A DNA stretch of 64,000 bases, taken from NCBI GenBank assembly GCA_017590115.1, contig JAGGNK010008670.1:992001-1056000 (forward strand), in the 5' to 3' direction. Origin of the DNA: Montifringilla adamsi (Eukaryota; Chordata; Aves; Passeriformes; Passeridae). Of the stretch, positions 1 to 11,500 are shown in pieces. Both the position numbers and the translations under genes were made by a program. The notes under the pieces were generated by a model, which was not told where the DNA came from, did not search any database, and saw only the letters and a program-made list of their open reading frames with translations. How positions within the stretch are numbered: the stretch's first letter is position 1; the number at the start of each line of letters is the position of its first letter.

Positions 1-432
1 TCAGTGCTTCGGGTCTGGAGGGTTTAGCAATGCTCCATCAACACAACAATAGCAGGGCTTAATCAGTTGACTAATTTAACATTTATAAAGTGACTCAATA
101 GGATTTGCTATAAGCACAACAGTAGCTTAATTATGAATCTAAGCTAATTACGAATCTGAGATGGCAGTGTTCATTCTACACTTACTCAGAGTATTTAAAT
201 CAATTGATGTACCCACAGGTCCAAGGAGTCTGCAGCAAGCTTTAAACCTGTGGAATAGTCAGGGAAACACTGCTGTCTCTAGGCTCACAACCTATGGCAT
301 GCCTGGCTTTAGTCATCAGGAAATTTCCATCCTGGGTGCAATTTGGGTGGGTAGTTACTGGAATTTTCTTTGAGAAGTCCTGCTATAATAATAATATTAT
401 TATTATTTAACAATTCTATTATTATTATTAGG

Positions 433-541
433 TCAGGTCAACCTGGTCTAATGGGAAGTGTCCCTGCCCAACAGAGGGGTGGAATGGGGCGAGCTTTAGG
501 GTCCTTCCAGCCCAAACCATCCCATGATTCTGTGATTATTC
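433..541 (+). mobile_element. CR1 LINE 3'-end fragment
   Basis: Has the CR1 tail landmarks: gtgtccctgcc, a gagctttagggtcc-type motif, and cccaaaccatcccatgattc at the 3' end. 5'-truncated, as is usual for avian CR1. Confidence 0.75.
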
Positions 542-1274
542 TGCTCAGGCCGTTCAGACACAAAAATAAGGCCTTGGGGCTGTTTGTTGGAAAGCAGGAG
601 CTTGGTAGAGCACAAGCTGTGAGAGCAGAGAGTGTTTGGGGTAAGTTCCAGGGGGTCGCCTGCCCAGGTGGGCATTGCCAGGGTGGGGGTGCTGCTGCCT
701 TGAGCAGGGGAGGAGCTGGGGGGCTCTGCCTGATCATCCCTGCCAGGGCTGGCTGCCCCCAGGGCAGCTGTCAGCTCTGTGGGGTTAAATCAGAGGGAAT
801 TGTGAAAGTCACCCTGCAGCACAAGTGGGAGAAGCAGGCCCTGCTCTGCCAAGAGCTCTTCTGGTTAAAATAGCCCAGCCTTGGAAAGGACTCGTCTGGT
901 CTGTGCAGAGGTTTTATTTATCAGTTTTATTTATCAGCCTCACAGCTTCCCCAAGTGCTGCTGGTGGGGTGGGGGTGAAAGCCACGGGAAGGAAGTAGCA
1001 GCAGGAAAAGAAAAAAAAAAAAAACAAGGAGCAGTTTTGCAGAGCTTTTCTTTGATTTGAAGTGGAACTGCAGCAGCATCTAAATATACAGAGGCTTTGT
1101 GAGTGCAGCTGTGCAGGGGCTGGGGAGCTGCTGGGCACCTCCTCCTGCTCCAGCCCTGAGCCCCTGCCCCGGGAGCAGGGAGAGGGCAGCTGCAAGCCTC
1201 AAACCCAGAATCCAGAAATCCAAATTCCCTGCAGTGGGCAGGTGTTCCTCCTGCTGCACAGCACCTTTTCTTCT

Positions 1275-1535
1275 GGATGGTTGTTTTGGGTTGGAAGGAC
1301 CTTAAAGCTCATCCTGTTCTCTCCCAGCCGTGGCAGGGACACCTTCCACTGTCCCAGGTGCTCCAGCCCCAGTGTCCAGCCTGGCCTTGGGCACTGCCAG
1401 GGATCCAGGGGCAGCCACAGCTGCTCTGGGCACCCTGTGCCAGGGCCTGCCCACCTTCCAGGGAAGGATTTCTCCCCAATATCTGATCTAAATCTCCTCT
1501 CTTTCAGTTTAAAACCCTCTCCCTTGTGCCACCTG
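1275..1535 (-). mobile_element. CR1 LINE 3'-end fragment
   Basis: Reverse-complement CR1 tail: ggttggaaggacctta, then gggacaccttccactgtccc, ccagcctggccttgggcac and ggatccaggggcagccac, continuing into the internal part. One of the longer copies in the window. Confidence 0.85.
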
Positions 1536-4121
1536 TCCCTCTGCAGATCCCCCAGGTGTCTGCTCCCAGCTCTGGCTTATCTGACTTTCCTAAATGCCTT
1601 CTCTCTTGCAGTTCCCTAAGAGATAAATGTGTATCCCTGTGTTCTCTGCAGCATGAAAATCCAATTTAGGGCTCACTAAAGTTTCTGAAGGCTCAGCAGT
1701 CTTCCTCAAAAGCCTTGCAAAATCTCAGCAAGGTGGGAGTGTGCTTCATCCTGCAGGATGAAAAGTGGAGGAGAAGGGGAAGTGGGGCAGAAAGCCGGGG
1801 TGGGCAGGGCTGAGAGCAGGGACCCTTTGGGGACATCCTGCTCCTCCTGGCTCGGGGGAACGAGCTCCTCTGCTGGCAGGGCTGTCTGGGAGGGCCCTGA
1901 GCCCCTCAGAGCATGGCTGGGCATCATTCCTGGGTCACTGCAGCTCCTGTGGAGCTGGGGCTGCTCAGCCAGGCTGAGCTTCCCTGGGAGCACCCCAGTG
2001 CTGGGTCCTGCTCCTGCCAGGGCTGAGCTCCCACCTCCTGCTTGGATGAGTTTCCTCCAGGTGAGCCTTCCACTGGGGATCTGCCAGCCTGGTCCTGGGC
2101 TGCTGCCGGCCTCTTTCCTTGGTGAAACGTGATTCCAGGGAATGCCAGGTCATGTTTTTCACCTGTGCAGCTCAGGGGGACCCTGCCTTGGGCTCCTGCA
2201 GGTTTTGAGAGAGCCTTGACCTCCAGAGAGGTGATGAGCCCTGACCTCAGGGAAAGGAGCAGGACCAAGCTGCCATGCCAATATCCCCAATCCCATGGAC
2301 AGGAGGTCCCAGGTGGCTGCAGAAATGGTGTTTTGTGAGCCCAGAGGGGGCAGGTGCTGCTCTCCCCTTGGCCCTTGCTCTGGGGGTGAGGTTTGGCACG
2401 GGCACCATCCCTGGCAGCAGCAGCATGGGCTGGGGGCTCAGCCCTCTGCTCCTGCACAGGTGACACTCGTGCTGGCAGCGCTGTGACACTGTTCAGGTGG
2501 GCTTTGCTCTGGCACCACGCCCTGCTGGGCTTGGTGAGATGGAGCCAAAGCAGGGCCTTGTGCAGGAGTTCCCCTTGGAGGAGAGGATATCCGCTTGGAA
2601 AACCTTTTCAAGGCAGGAGGGAGGAAGGTGATGGGCAAGGGTTGGGGTAGGTGAGAGAGAGACAGTGATTTGGAAAGGGGAAAGGAGCAATTTAAAAAAA
2701 TATCTATCTTTCTCCAGTATATTTTTCTTCCCAAATGAGTGTGTTGGCTGAGGTTGTGAATCATCCTTGGCTGTTGTTTGAAATGCCAAATGTGCCTTGT
2801 GCTTTTTTTTTTGCCTTTTTTCCTTTGCAGAGGGAGGGGAGCAGCCTGTGCCACGCCGTGCCTCTGCTTTGGTGGGGGTGCCTTCCCTGCTCCTGCCTCC
2901 TGAAGCAGAGCCCCTCCCTTCCCCAGACACCCCTGGTGCTCTGGGGCTCACCCTGCTGAGCCCAAACTCATCCCTGCCTGGTTTTTGTGATGCTCGTGGG
3001 GATGAAGGCCCCTTGGAATCCCCACCCGTGTGCTCTGCTGCTGCTGTGTGCCCCAGCTGGGCCTGGGGGCACAGGGTGGGCACAGGGGGCCCTCAGGCAG
3101 GGCTGCCCAGTACCACAGGGATTCCTTCCTTGCATTTCAGGAGCTTTAAGGTGCCTGTTGTTCTGCTTTGAGCTCTCAGGCTGCTCTCCCCGAGCACATT
3201 GTCACTCAGTGGGACGTGCTTTGTGTCAGAAGGTGAATTTTGAGAGGATGTGCACTCTGTGGGGAGGATGAATAATCCTCTTCCTTCTCACCTGTGCACC
3301 TGTGTGCTGCTTATGCAAAAGGGGAAAAAAAAATAGCTTTGAGATAAACAGTCTCAACCCATTTTTTGGTACAAACACATTTTAATGCATTCCTGTAAAA
3401 ATAACACCTCTGAAGCTTTAACATGGAAATCAGGCTTCATTTGGTTATTTTTTTTTTATCTGCATGAAGAAGCTTAAAGATAAAATGAAAACAGGTTTCA
3501 GTTTTATCTTTGTTGTGCAGGACCAGAGCATTTAAACTCCAATAATCAGAGAAAATACCTCTCCTGAGGTCTGTAGCCAGCAAGGTGCAGCAGGGGTACT
3601 CCTGTCCCATTATTGTTGTCCTTACAGAGCTAAAGAAAATACAAAACCAGCTAGAAAATGTGAGCTCTTTGCTCATTTGTTTAGTTCCCATTTCCTCTCT
3701 GATCTGTGGCAAACTTGGCTTTCCCAGCTCGGGTTGTTCTGCAGGAAGTCAGGAGTTGCAGTTTGAACTCACACTTTGTGCATCTTTAAATAGCTTTATT
3801 TGCACTGAGAGAAACCTGACGTATTAAAAAATTCAGACTGGCCTTTTTTTTTGAGGGAAAGAGAGGGAGCTCCAGCTGCCAGAGATGACGGGTGGCTGTG
3901 TCCTGAGCAGGGCTGATCAAAGCTGCCCCAGCGCTTCCACCCCTGCTCGGGGTTCGTGTCCCAGGGACCCCGTCCCTCTTTGATGAGGCTCTGGCAGCAG
4001 CTTTTGCATCTTTTCAAGTGCAGGCAGGCAGGGGAGCTGCAGTTTCTGCCCCTTGGCAGCATCAGAGCTCGGCCCTGCACTGCAGTCCCTGTGCTGTCGC
4101 ATCCCTGCTTGGGTGGGGTGG

Positions 4122-4232
4122 GGTGGGTTGGGAGGGGCAGTGCCACCCTGCCATGGCAGGGACATTCCCCCTGCCCCAGGTGCTGCCAGCCGTGTCCAGC
4201 CTGGCCTGGCACACTGCCAGGGCTGGGGAATC
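4122..4232 (-). mobile_element. CR1 LINE 3'-end fragment
   Basis: ccatggcagggacattcccc followed by ccgtgtccagcctggcc and cactgccagggctggg. Reverse orientation, without the terminal microsatellite. Confidence 0.7.
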
Positions 4233-4604
4233 TCACTGGGTTTTTAGTGGGATTTGTCAGCTGGTTTTCCCAGCCCCAGCTGGGAGCCTGAGCCCTCCTA
4301 AGTCAGAGCAGGGAGTTGTGAGAGCCGCGTGAGCTGTGCCCCATCCACGCAGGCAGTGGCTGAATTTGACACCTGGGTTCCCGTGCAGCCTGCAGGAGTG
4401 AGGAGGAGCTGTGCTGGGCTCAGAGGGACGCTGTGGCAGGCTGGCAGGAGCCCCAGGGGCACACAGCCCTGCTGAGCCCAGCGAGCAGGGATTTCTCTGT
4501 GGGACTTGCAGCTTCCCCAGCTCCCTGCTGCCTCTCCCCCTGCCTTGGGAGATCTGCATTCCTGAAGTAAAGACATGCATGCAAAACCTGGATACAGAAA
4601 TCAT

Positions 4605-4685
4605 GTGCCTGTGGGAATTCCTTGGCTTGGACCAGCTGACCTTTAGAGGTCCCTTCTAACCCAAACTGGTTGATGATCTGGTTAA
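4605..4685 (+). mobile_element. Degenerate CR1 3'-terminal fragment
   Basis: gacctttagaggtcccttct and aacccaaactggttgatgat resemble the last 60 bp of CR1. Short and diverged. Confidence 0.5.
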
Positions 4686-5149
4686 AGCCACACGCTGCTT
4701 CCACCACAGGATTTTTTAAATTTTTTTTTTTTTTTTAAGCAATGATCACAAAGAGATAATGCCCCAAGTTGTCCTAATAATAGACCAGAGTCAGCAACTG
4801 AGCCTAAACTGCAGCAGCTTTAGGGGCCAGCCTGGAGAAAGCAGTGCCCTTGGGCTGGGCTGGCACTGGACATCGGCTGCATGGAAAAGTTCCCAGGGAA
4901 AAGTCACTTTGGCTTGGAAATCTTTCCTGTCAGAAGAAATATTTCTCTTTTTTATGTCTTCTTTTTTCTTTTTTTTTTTTTTTTTTTTACTTCTAATTTT
5001 GGCTTTCAGGATGCTAAATGCTGAAGTACATATTTAAGGAGAGTTTCATTCCCCAAATGATGTGTTGTGGCAGCATCACGGATTTTTTTCCAATTCATCA
5101 AATTGAAGCTTTGGAAAATGATTTCTGATTTGGAAAGAGCTTCAGATTT

Positions 5150-5285
5150 CAGGGCCTGGCAGTGTCCCAGGCCAGGCTGGACAGGGCTGGAGCAGCCTGG
5201 GACAGGGGGAGGTGTCCCTGCCATGGCAGGGTGGCACTGACTGGGGTTTAAGGTCTCTTCCCACCCAAACCATCCCATGATTTGA
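5150..5285 (+). mobile_element. CR1 LINE 3'-end fragment
   Basis: Runs from ctggcagtgtcccaggccag through gaggtgtccctgccatggca to acccaaaccatcccatgatt. It lies 235 bp upstream of a KCNAB1 exon. Confidence 0.85.
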
Positions 5286-5519
5286 ATCCAGCTCTGTGTT
5301 TTGGCACCACAGCTCCCCTGGGAGCTGCCCTGGGCAGCTGCCTGTGCCAGTCCCACCCTGGGAGCAGGTGCCCTGTCCTGCCTGGCTGCAGGAGCTCTCC
5401 TGGGGCTGCACCACCCCCTGAGCCAGCTCACCCCATCTTAAACCCAAAGGGAATTCTGGCAAAGTCTCATTTTGGATGTACTACCCTATTGTAGTAACAG
5501 ATTATTTTGCTTTTTCCAG

Positions 5520-5557
5520 GGACCTGGGTCACTTTTGGAGGTCAGATCTCAGATGAG
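5520..5557 (+). CDS. KCNAB1: KCNAB1 exon encoding (G)[12 protein letters not shown]
   Basis: 38-bp exon after a tttttccag acceptor and before a gtgagt donor. It needs one base from the upstream exon to complete the first Gly codon. It encodes the first beta strand region of the AKR core. It is the first KCNAB1 exon in the window. Confidence 0.93.
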
Positions 5558-8500
5558 GTGAGTGCCTGGAACAAACCCTGCTCTGGGATATTTTTTAATG
5601 AAATTGTGGCTGCTGCAGAGACAGCAGCGAGTCACTACACAGAGCTCTGCCACAACCCCCTGATGAACCTGACATTTCCAGAGATGGACTCTCACAAGCC
5701 CCATCCACCCCTCAGGGCCATCTCCTGTCCTGTGCTGTCCCCAGCCATGTCCCCTCCTTCCCCTGGGCTCCTGCAGTGGGAATTGGGAGCTATTTTTGTG
5801 TGTGGACATAATGGGCAACAGCCCTCAATACAGGCAGGGCTGGCCTTACAAAGGTGATTTATTTTTGACATAATAAGCTGAAACAACTGAAAGTGAGCTC
5901 GGGTTTCCTCCGTGCTTCTCCCTGGAGCAGATGGCTCCTGATGCAGGGAATCACCCTGGAGCACTGGGCTGCACTGAGCTCCTCTGCAGCCCAGGTGTGC
6001 CAGATGTGAGCGCCAGGGAGAGCAGCTGCCTGCCCCTGGGACGTGGAACAACCCCAAAACCACTCTGGCATGAGGAAGAGAGCCCAGGAGCCTCAATTCC
6101 AAGGGGTTTTCCTTTAAATTCACTTATCTGTCATACTGCTTCTCCCGATGGCTCCCCCAGCTTTGGTCCCTCTCATGGCACTGTGGGATGATGACCAGTC
6201 AGGTGATGGTCAGTCAAGGCCTGTTTTGATGTCCACTTTGCACCCTGGTCCTCCTGCCCCCCTTGCTCACCATAATTCACTGCAAAACAGGACAAATCCC
6301 ATGGAAAAGCAGGACAAAAGCACAGCTCTGTCCTTGGGGCTGCCCTCCTCGGGATGCTGAGCCAGAGCCTTCAGCCCCTTGGGGTGCAGCAGGAGCCCCA
6401 GGGCTCCACAAAATGACCTTCAGTCATTTCCCCATCCCACGACACCTCAGAGAGCTGCAGGACAGGCTGGCCGGCAGCCAGAGGAACTCTAACCCCCCCA
6501 TTCTGTGTTAAACCCTGTAGAGCTGCAGAGCATCTCCTGTAGCCCTGTTAAATTCTTGGCTGCCTTCCTGATGGAAAGCTCCTGGGAGAGGAGATGGGTT
6601 CCTGCCGGGCTGGCTCCAGGGGGAGCTGATGTAAACCCGTGTTTTGGTGTCCCTCCCTCCCCGGGTGCCCTCCCGGGGGTGTCCCCTGGGCAGGGGCTGG
6701 CACAGCCCTCCCGGCCTCGCTGAACGCTTGTCCCCGGTGGCATTTTCCCTGCTGGGGTGTGGGTTGTCACCGAGCTGTCCCCCGCGCCTCCCCAGGTGGC
6801 CGAGCAGCTGATGACCATCGCCTACGAGAGCGGCGTGAACCTGTTCGACACGGCCGAGGTGTACGCGGCTGGCAAGTGAGTGCGGGGCGGGCTGGGGCAC
6901 AGCCACACCTGGGCAGGTGTGCCCGGAGGGGCTGGCACAGCCACACCTGGGCAGGTGTGCCCGGAGGGGCTGGCACAGCCACACCCGGGCAGGCTGTGCC
7001 CGGAGGGGCTGGCACAGACACACCTGGGCAGGCTGTGCCCGGAGGGGCTGGCACAGCCACACTCGGGGAGGGGCTGGCACAGCCACACCCGGGCAGGTGT
7101 GCCCGGAGGGGCTGGCACAGACACACCTGGGGAGGGGCTGGCACAGCGACACCCGGGCAAGCTGTGCCCGGAGGGGCTGGCACAGCCACACCCGGGCAGG
7201 CTGTGCCCGGAGGGGCTGGCACAGCCACACCTGGGCAGGGCTGGGCAGGTGTGCCTGGAGGGGCTGGCACAGCCACACCTGGGCAGACTGTGCCCGGAGA
7301 GGCTGGCACAGACACACCTGGGCAGGGCTGGGCAGGTGTGCCTGGAGGGGCTGGCACAGACACACCTGGGCAGACTGTGCCCGGAGGGGCTGGCACAGCC
7401 ACATCCGGGCAGGCTGTGCCCGGAGAGGCTGGCACAGCCACACCTGGGGAGGGGCTGGCACAGACACACCTGGACAGGCTTGCCCGGAGGGGCTGGCAGA
7501 GCTGTACCTGCCTTCCCTGGGCTCTCTGCTCCCCCTCTGATGGGCTGGGCTCTGGGCATGCTTGGAAAGCCTCTTTATCCCTGAGTGGGACAGGAGAACC
7601 TCTGCATTTGGGGCACTCATCAAACAAACCCAAACAATTAACCCAAAGCCTCTCGTACCCAGCCAAGGCTGGAGTGCAGCACTATTGTTGGCACAGGGAG
7701 AAAAATACCCTGAACAGATGGAAAGTGGCTCTCAGTGGTGGTGGATGGCTGGGGCTGTGACAGCTCCAGGCAGGAATCCCGGGGGGAGCCACTCTGGCTG
7801 CTCTCAGAGCCACTGTGGGGTGGGGGGACACCCCCTGTGGGGTGGGGGGCATCGCCTGTGGATGGGATGGGGGCCACCACCCGTGCTGAGTGGGACTGGG
7901 GTGACTGACAGGGCTCCCAGCTGGGCTGGGACATCGTGTCCTGCTCAGGGACCAGCCCAGGGTCAGGCATCTGGGAAGGGGCAGTGGGGGACAGGAGGCT
8001 CTGTGCTGGATGGACCTGTCCCAGCTGGGGGTCACTGTCACCAGGGGAGGGCAGGGGCAGCTGCAGCCGGGCTGGGTGGGGGCACTGAGCATCGCCTGCC
8101 CCCCTCACGCTGCCCTCTTCCTGCACAGGGCCGAGGTGATCCTGGGGAACATCCTGAAGAAGAAGGGCTGGAGGTACAGTATGGCATTTTCCCTGATTTG
8201 GAGAATTTCCCGTGTTGGGGGGTGCTGTCCCAGCACCTGCTGGGTACCGTGGTCCCACAGGAGCAGCCACCCCTTCCCAGTGCCCAGGGAGGGTGCTCCC
8301 CTAGGAATTGGGCTGTGCCCACCCTCTGTGCCCCCCGTGTCACCCCTCGGGGCTGTGCCCACCCTCTGTGCCCCCCGTGTCACCCCTCGGGGCTGTGCCC
8401 ACCCTCTGTGCCCCCCGTGTCACCCCTCGGGGCTGTGCCCACCCTCTGTGCCCCCCGTGTCACCCCTCGGGGCTGTGCCCACCCTCTGTGCCCCCCGTGT

Positions 8501-11500
8501 CACCCCTCGGGGCTGTCCATCCCCTCCCGTGTGGGAGGCTGGCTGCTCTTGGCACCTCATCCCTGCTGGGAACGCCGTGGGTTTGGGATGCAGAGCTGTG
8601 ACAGCCTGGGAGGAGGTGACACCTCGTTTAAAGGATGCACATTAGCATATGTTGTGGAGTTTTAAGGGATTTGCATAATCTTCCGAGGCCTCCCTGCCTG
8701 TCCTAGGCAGGTTCAGCCGAAGAGGGGTCTAGCAGGGCTCTCTCCAAACCCAGCCCAGGGGATTAGGGGGATGATTGATTACTTGGTAAGAAATACCCTG
8801 GGTGATGTGGAGGAAATAAAATGAAGTCCAATAAAAGCTGGGGAAATTGTGTTGTACATGTCTGGTTATGCAGCAAGGCAGCTGGAGGATGATAAATCTT
8901 TGATTTAATACCATGTAGAGTTTACAGATTAATTCAGATGTCTCACACTCGAGTTTAATAACTCTGGGAGTGCTGCCTGGCAGTGAGAGGCACGGGGCAG
9001 GGTGGCAGGAGGGAATAGCACTGCAGCCCCTGGGAAAAGGGCTGGGAGCTGCTTACTCCGTAATTAAACATGTCTGGGGCTTTTGGTCACCTCTCTTCGA
9101 TTACCTCTGGTTTCTGTCCCGATGTCCAGTCCAAACTTTCCCTGACTTCATTCAATTTGCTCGTGCCCTGACTATTTATGGGCATATTTTACCAAAACAC
9201 CTGCAGGATATTTCACTTTCCATCTCCTGAAGGAGCTGAAGCTCAGCTCCCCGGTGCTGCTTACCCCCCTGGAGAGGGACCATGCCCTGAGCACAGTGGT
9301 GCCATCCCTGGGGCACCTGGCAGTTCCTGGGGTCTCCCTGGCTGCCAAAGTTCCATTTGCAGGGAATTCCCCCAAAACCAACACTGCAGTCAGTGTCTCC
9401 TCAGCATTTCACAGCTGCTCTTGTCTGTTTGAGCATTCCCAGCAGGAATCCTGCTCCCAGGTTTTACAAGTTGCTGATGGGCAGCATCTGCTTTGTGACT
9501 ATTATTGTTAAAATATTATTATTTTTAAAATTATATTAATTTTCCTGTTCTTTTTTCAGGAGGTCCAGTTTGGTGATAACCACAAAGCTGTACTGGGGTG
9601 GCAAGTAAGTGTGACAGTCACTTGTCCTGGGTTTGCTGCCCCAGCCCTACAGCCAGGGGAGGTTAATGGCCCCTGGGGGTGCTTTGTTGCTGTCATTGCA
9701 TTTCTGTTAATTTTGCCAAGTGTTTTAAGGAGTTGGAGAGGAGAAGCTCCAGGGAGAGCTCAGAGGCCCCTCCAGGGAATGAAGGGGCTCCAGGAGAGCT
9801 GGAGAGGGACTGGGGACAAGGATGGATCTGGGCTGCCTTTGGAGCTGGGAGGGGTGAGGATGAGGATGTGGCAGGATGTCAGCCTGCAGAAATAGCCTCT
9901 GGAGGGCTGAGCTTTGCTCCTTCTCAAGGCCTCAGTTCTGCTGCCCGTTCCCTCTCCTGGCTCCATCCCATCCTGGGGTTACTGACCCCCATCCCTGCTC
10001 TGCCTTGTCCCTGTGGCCGTGTTCCTGCAGGAGAGGGGACAGCAGCAGCTCTGTGTTCTGTTTGTGCACTGCAAAGCCTTGGCCCTGTCTGCCGGGGCTG
10101 GACCAGAGCTGGCTCTGCAGGGCTCAGCTCACAGCACAGGGACAGCAGTGCCAGGAACACAGCTGTGCCTGGGGAGCTGGGGGTCACGTCCAGGATCAGC
10201 ACTGTCCCCTGGGACCTTGTCCCACTGTGCCTGGAGAGCTGGGGGTCACGTCCAGGATCAGTGCTGTCCCCTGTGACCTTGTCCCACTGTGCCTGGAGAG
10301 CTGAGGGTCACATCCAGGATCAGTGCTGTCCCCTGGGACCCTGTCCCACTGTGCCTGGGGAGTGAGGGTCACATCCAGGATCAGTACTGTCCCCTGGGAC
10401 CCTGTCCCACTGTGCCTGGGGAGTGAGGGTCACATCCAGGATCAGCAGTGTCCCCTGGGACCTTGTCCCACTGTGCCTGGGGAGTGAGGATCACATCCAG
10501 GATCAGCAGTGTCCCCTGGGACCCTGTCCCTCTGTGGCCCCTTTGTGCCTCCTGCCCCCCGGGATGTGCAGACCGTGCTGCTGGGGGCTCAGGGATGGGA
10601 TCCTCTGGGCAGCAGCTCCTCCTTCCTGTGCTGCACACCTGGGAAATCGGAGCCCCAGGGCAGTGCCCAGCTCAGGTGGGATGAGTGGGGGTCAGCAGCC
10701 CCTCCCTGGGGTGCAGCTTTGGCTCCTCCATCCTCCTCCTTCCTGCTCCTGGCAAGTTTTATCCAGGATTGCCCTGCAGAGGTTTATCTTGGAGTGTGTG
10801 CAGGATCCAGGCACATCAGGATCCTGGGACTTTCCCAGGAAGGTAATCCTGAGGAAGCTTTTCTGGTAGCAACATTTTGTTGAATTTTCATCTAAATAAG
10901 CTTCAGTGAGGCAGTGGCACTCTGAGAGCTCAGGGAGGTGGCAGATGTGTCACAGGCACCCCAGACCCATCCATTTTCCATTTCTTGTGTGACTACTTTG
11001 TGAAATGACAGAAAAGCACTGGCAGGAGTTGGAATAATTTCACAGAACACCCAGCAAACAACGTGAAGGTCAATGAGAGATATTTTATATTTTTATATAT
11101 ATATTTATATATATCTGTGTGCGTGAGAGAGAGAAGAGGATTTTTAACAGTTATTTTCTACAAATCTTCCCAAGAACAAAATGTTTTTATGAATGTTCAT
11201 GAAGAATGAGTCAAAATAGAGCAGGCTGGAAATGTTTGCTGAATTTTGAGCTGGATAAAATGCCCATCCTGTGCTCGCCCTCTCTCATACACTCATACAT
11301 GGATATATAAATATATCTGCAGGGGTTTGATGCCATCTCCCATCAGATCCTCACAGGAAGGCTCTGAAAACCTGGACATTTATGGACTGAGCTGCAAAGG
11401 GCTTGTGCTCGCTGTGCCAAGCTCCCTGTGCAGGGTGGGTGGGCACAGCTCGCCCTGGCAGGGGAAGCCCTCCCTGGTGCTTCACCTGTTCCCATAACCA

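Larger units (their letters stand above)
1..5519 (+). other. KCNAB1 intron (5' end outside window)
   Basis: No coding exon was recognised. The preceding core exon (family sequence NLGKSGLRVSCLGLG) was looked for and not found, so it must lie upstream. Contents are several CR1 fragments, an ATT-rich microsatellite near 388-430, A- and T-homopolymers (1008-1024, 4724-4738, 4965-4989), and GC-rich unique sequence with open frames that look non-coding. Confidence 0.75.

Noticed and set aside
6508..7760. Open frames of up to 373 codons on both strands
   Set aside because: They coincide with the 38-40-bp minisatellite and encode only reiterated units. The true coding content here is the 80-bp KCNAB1 exon.
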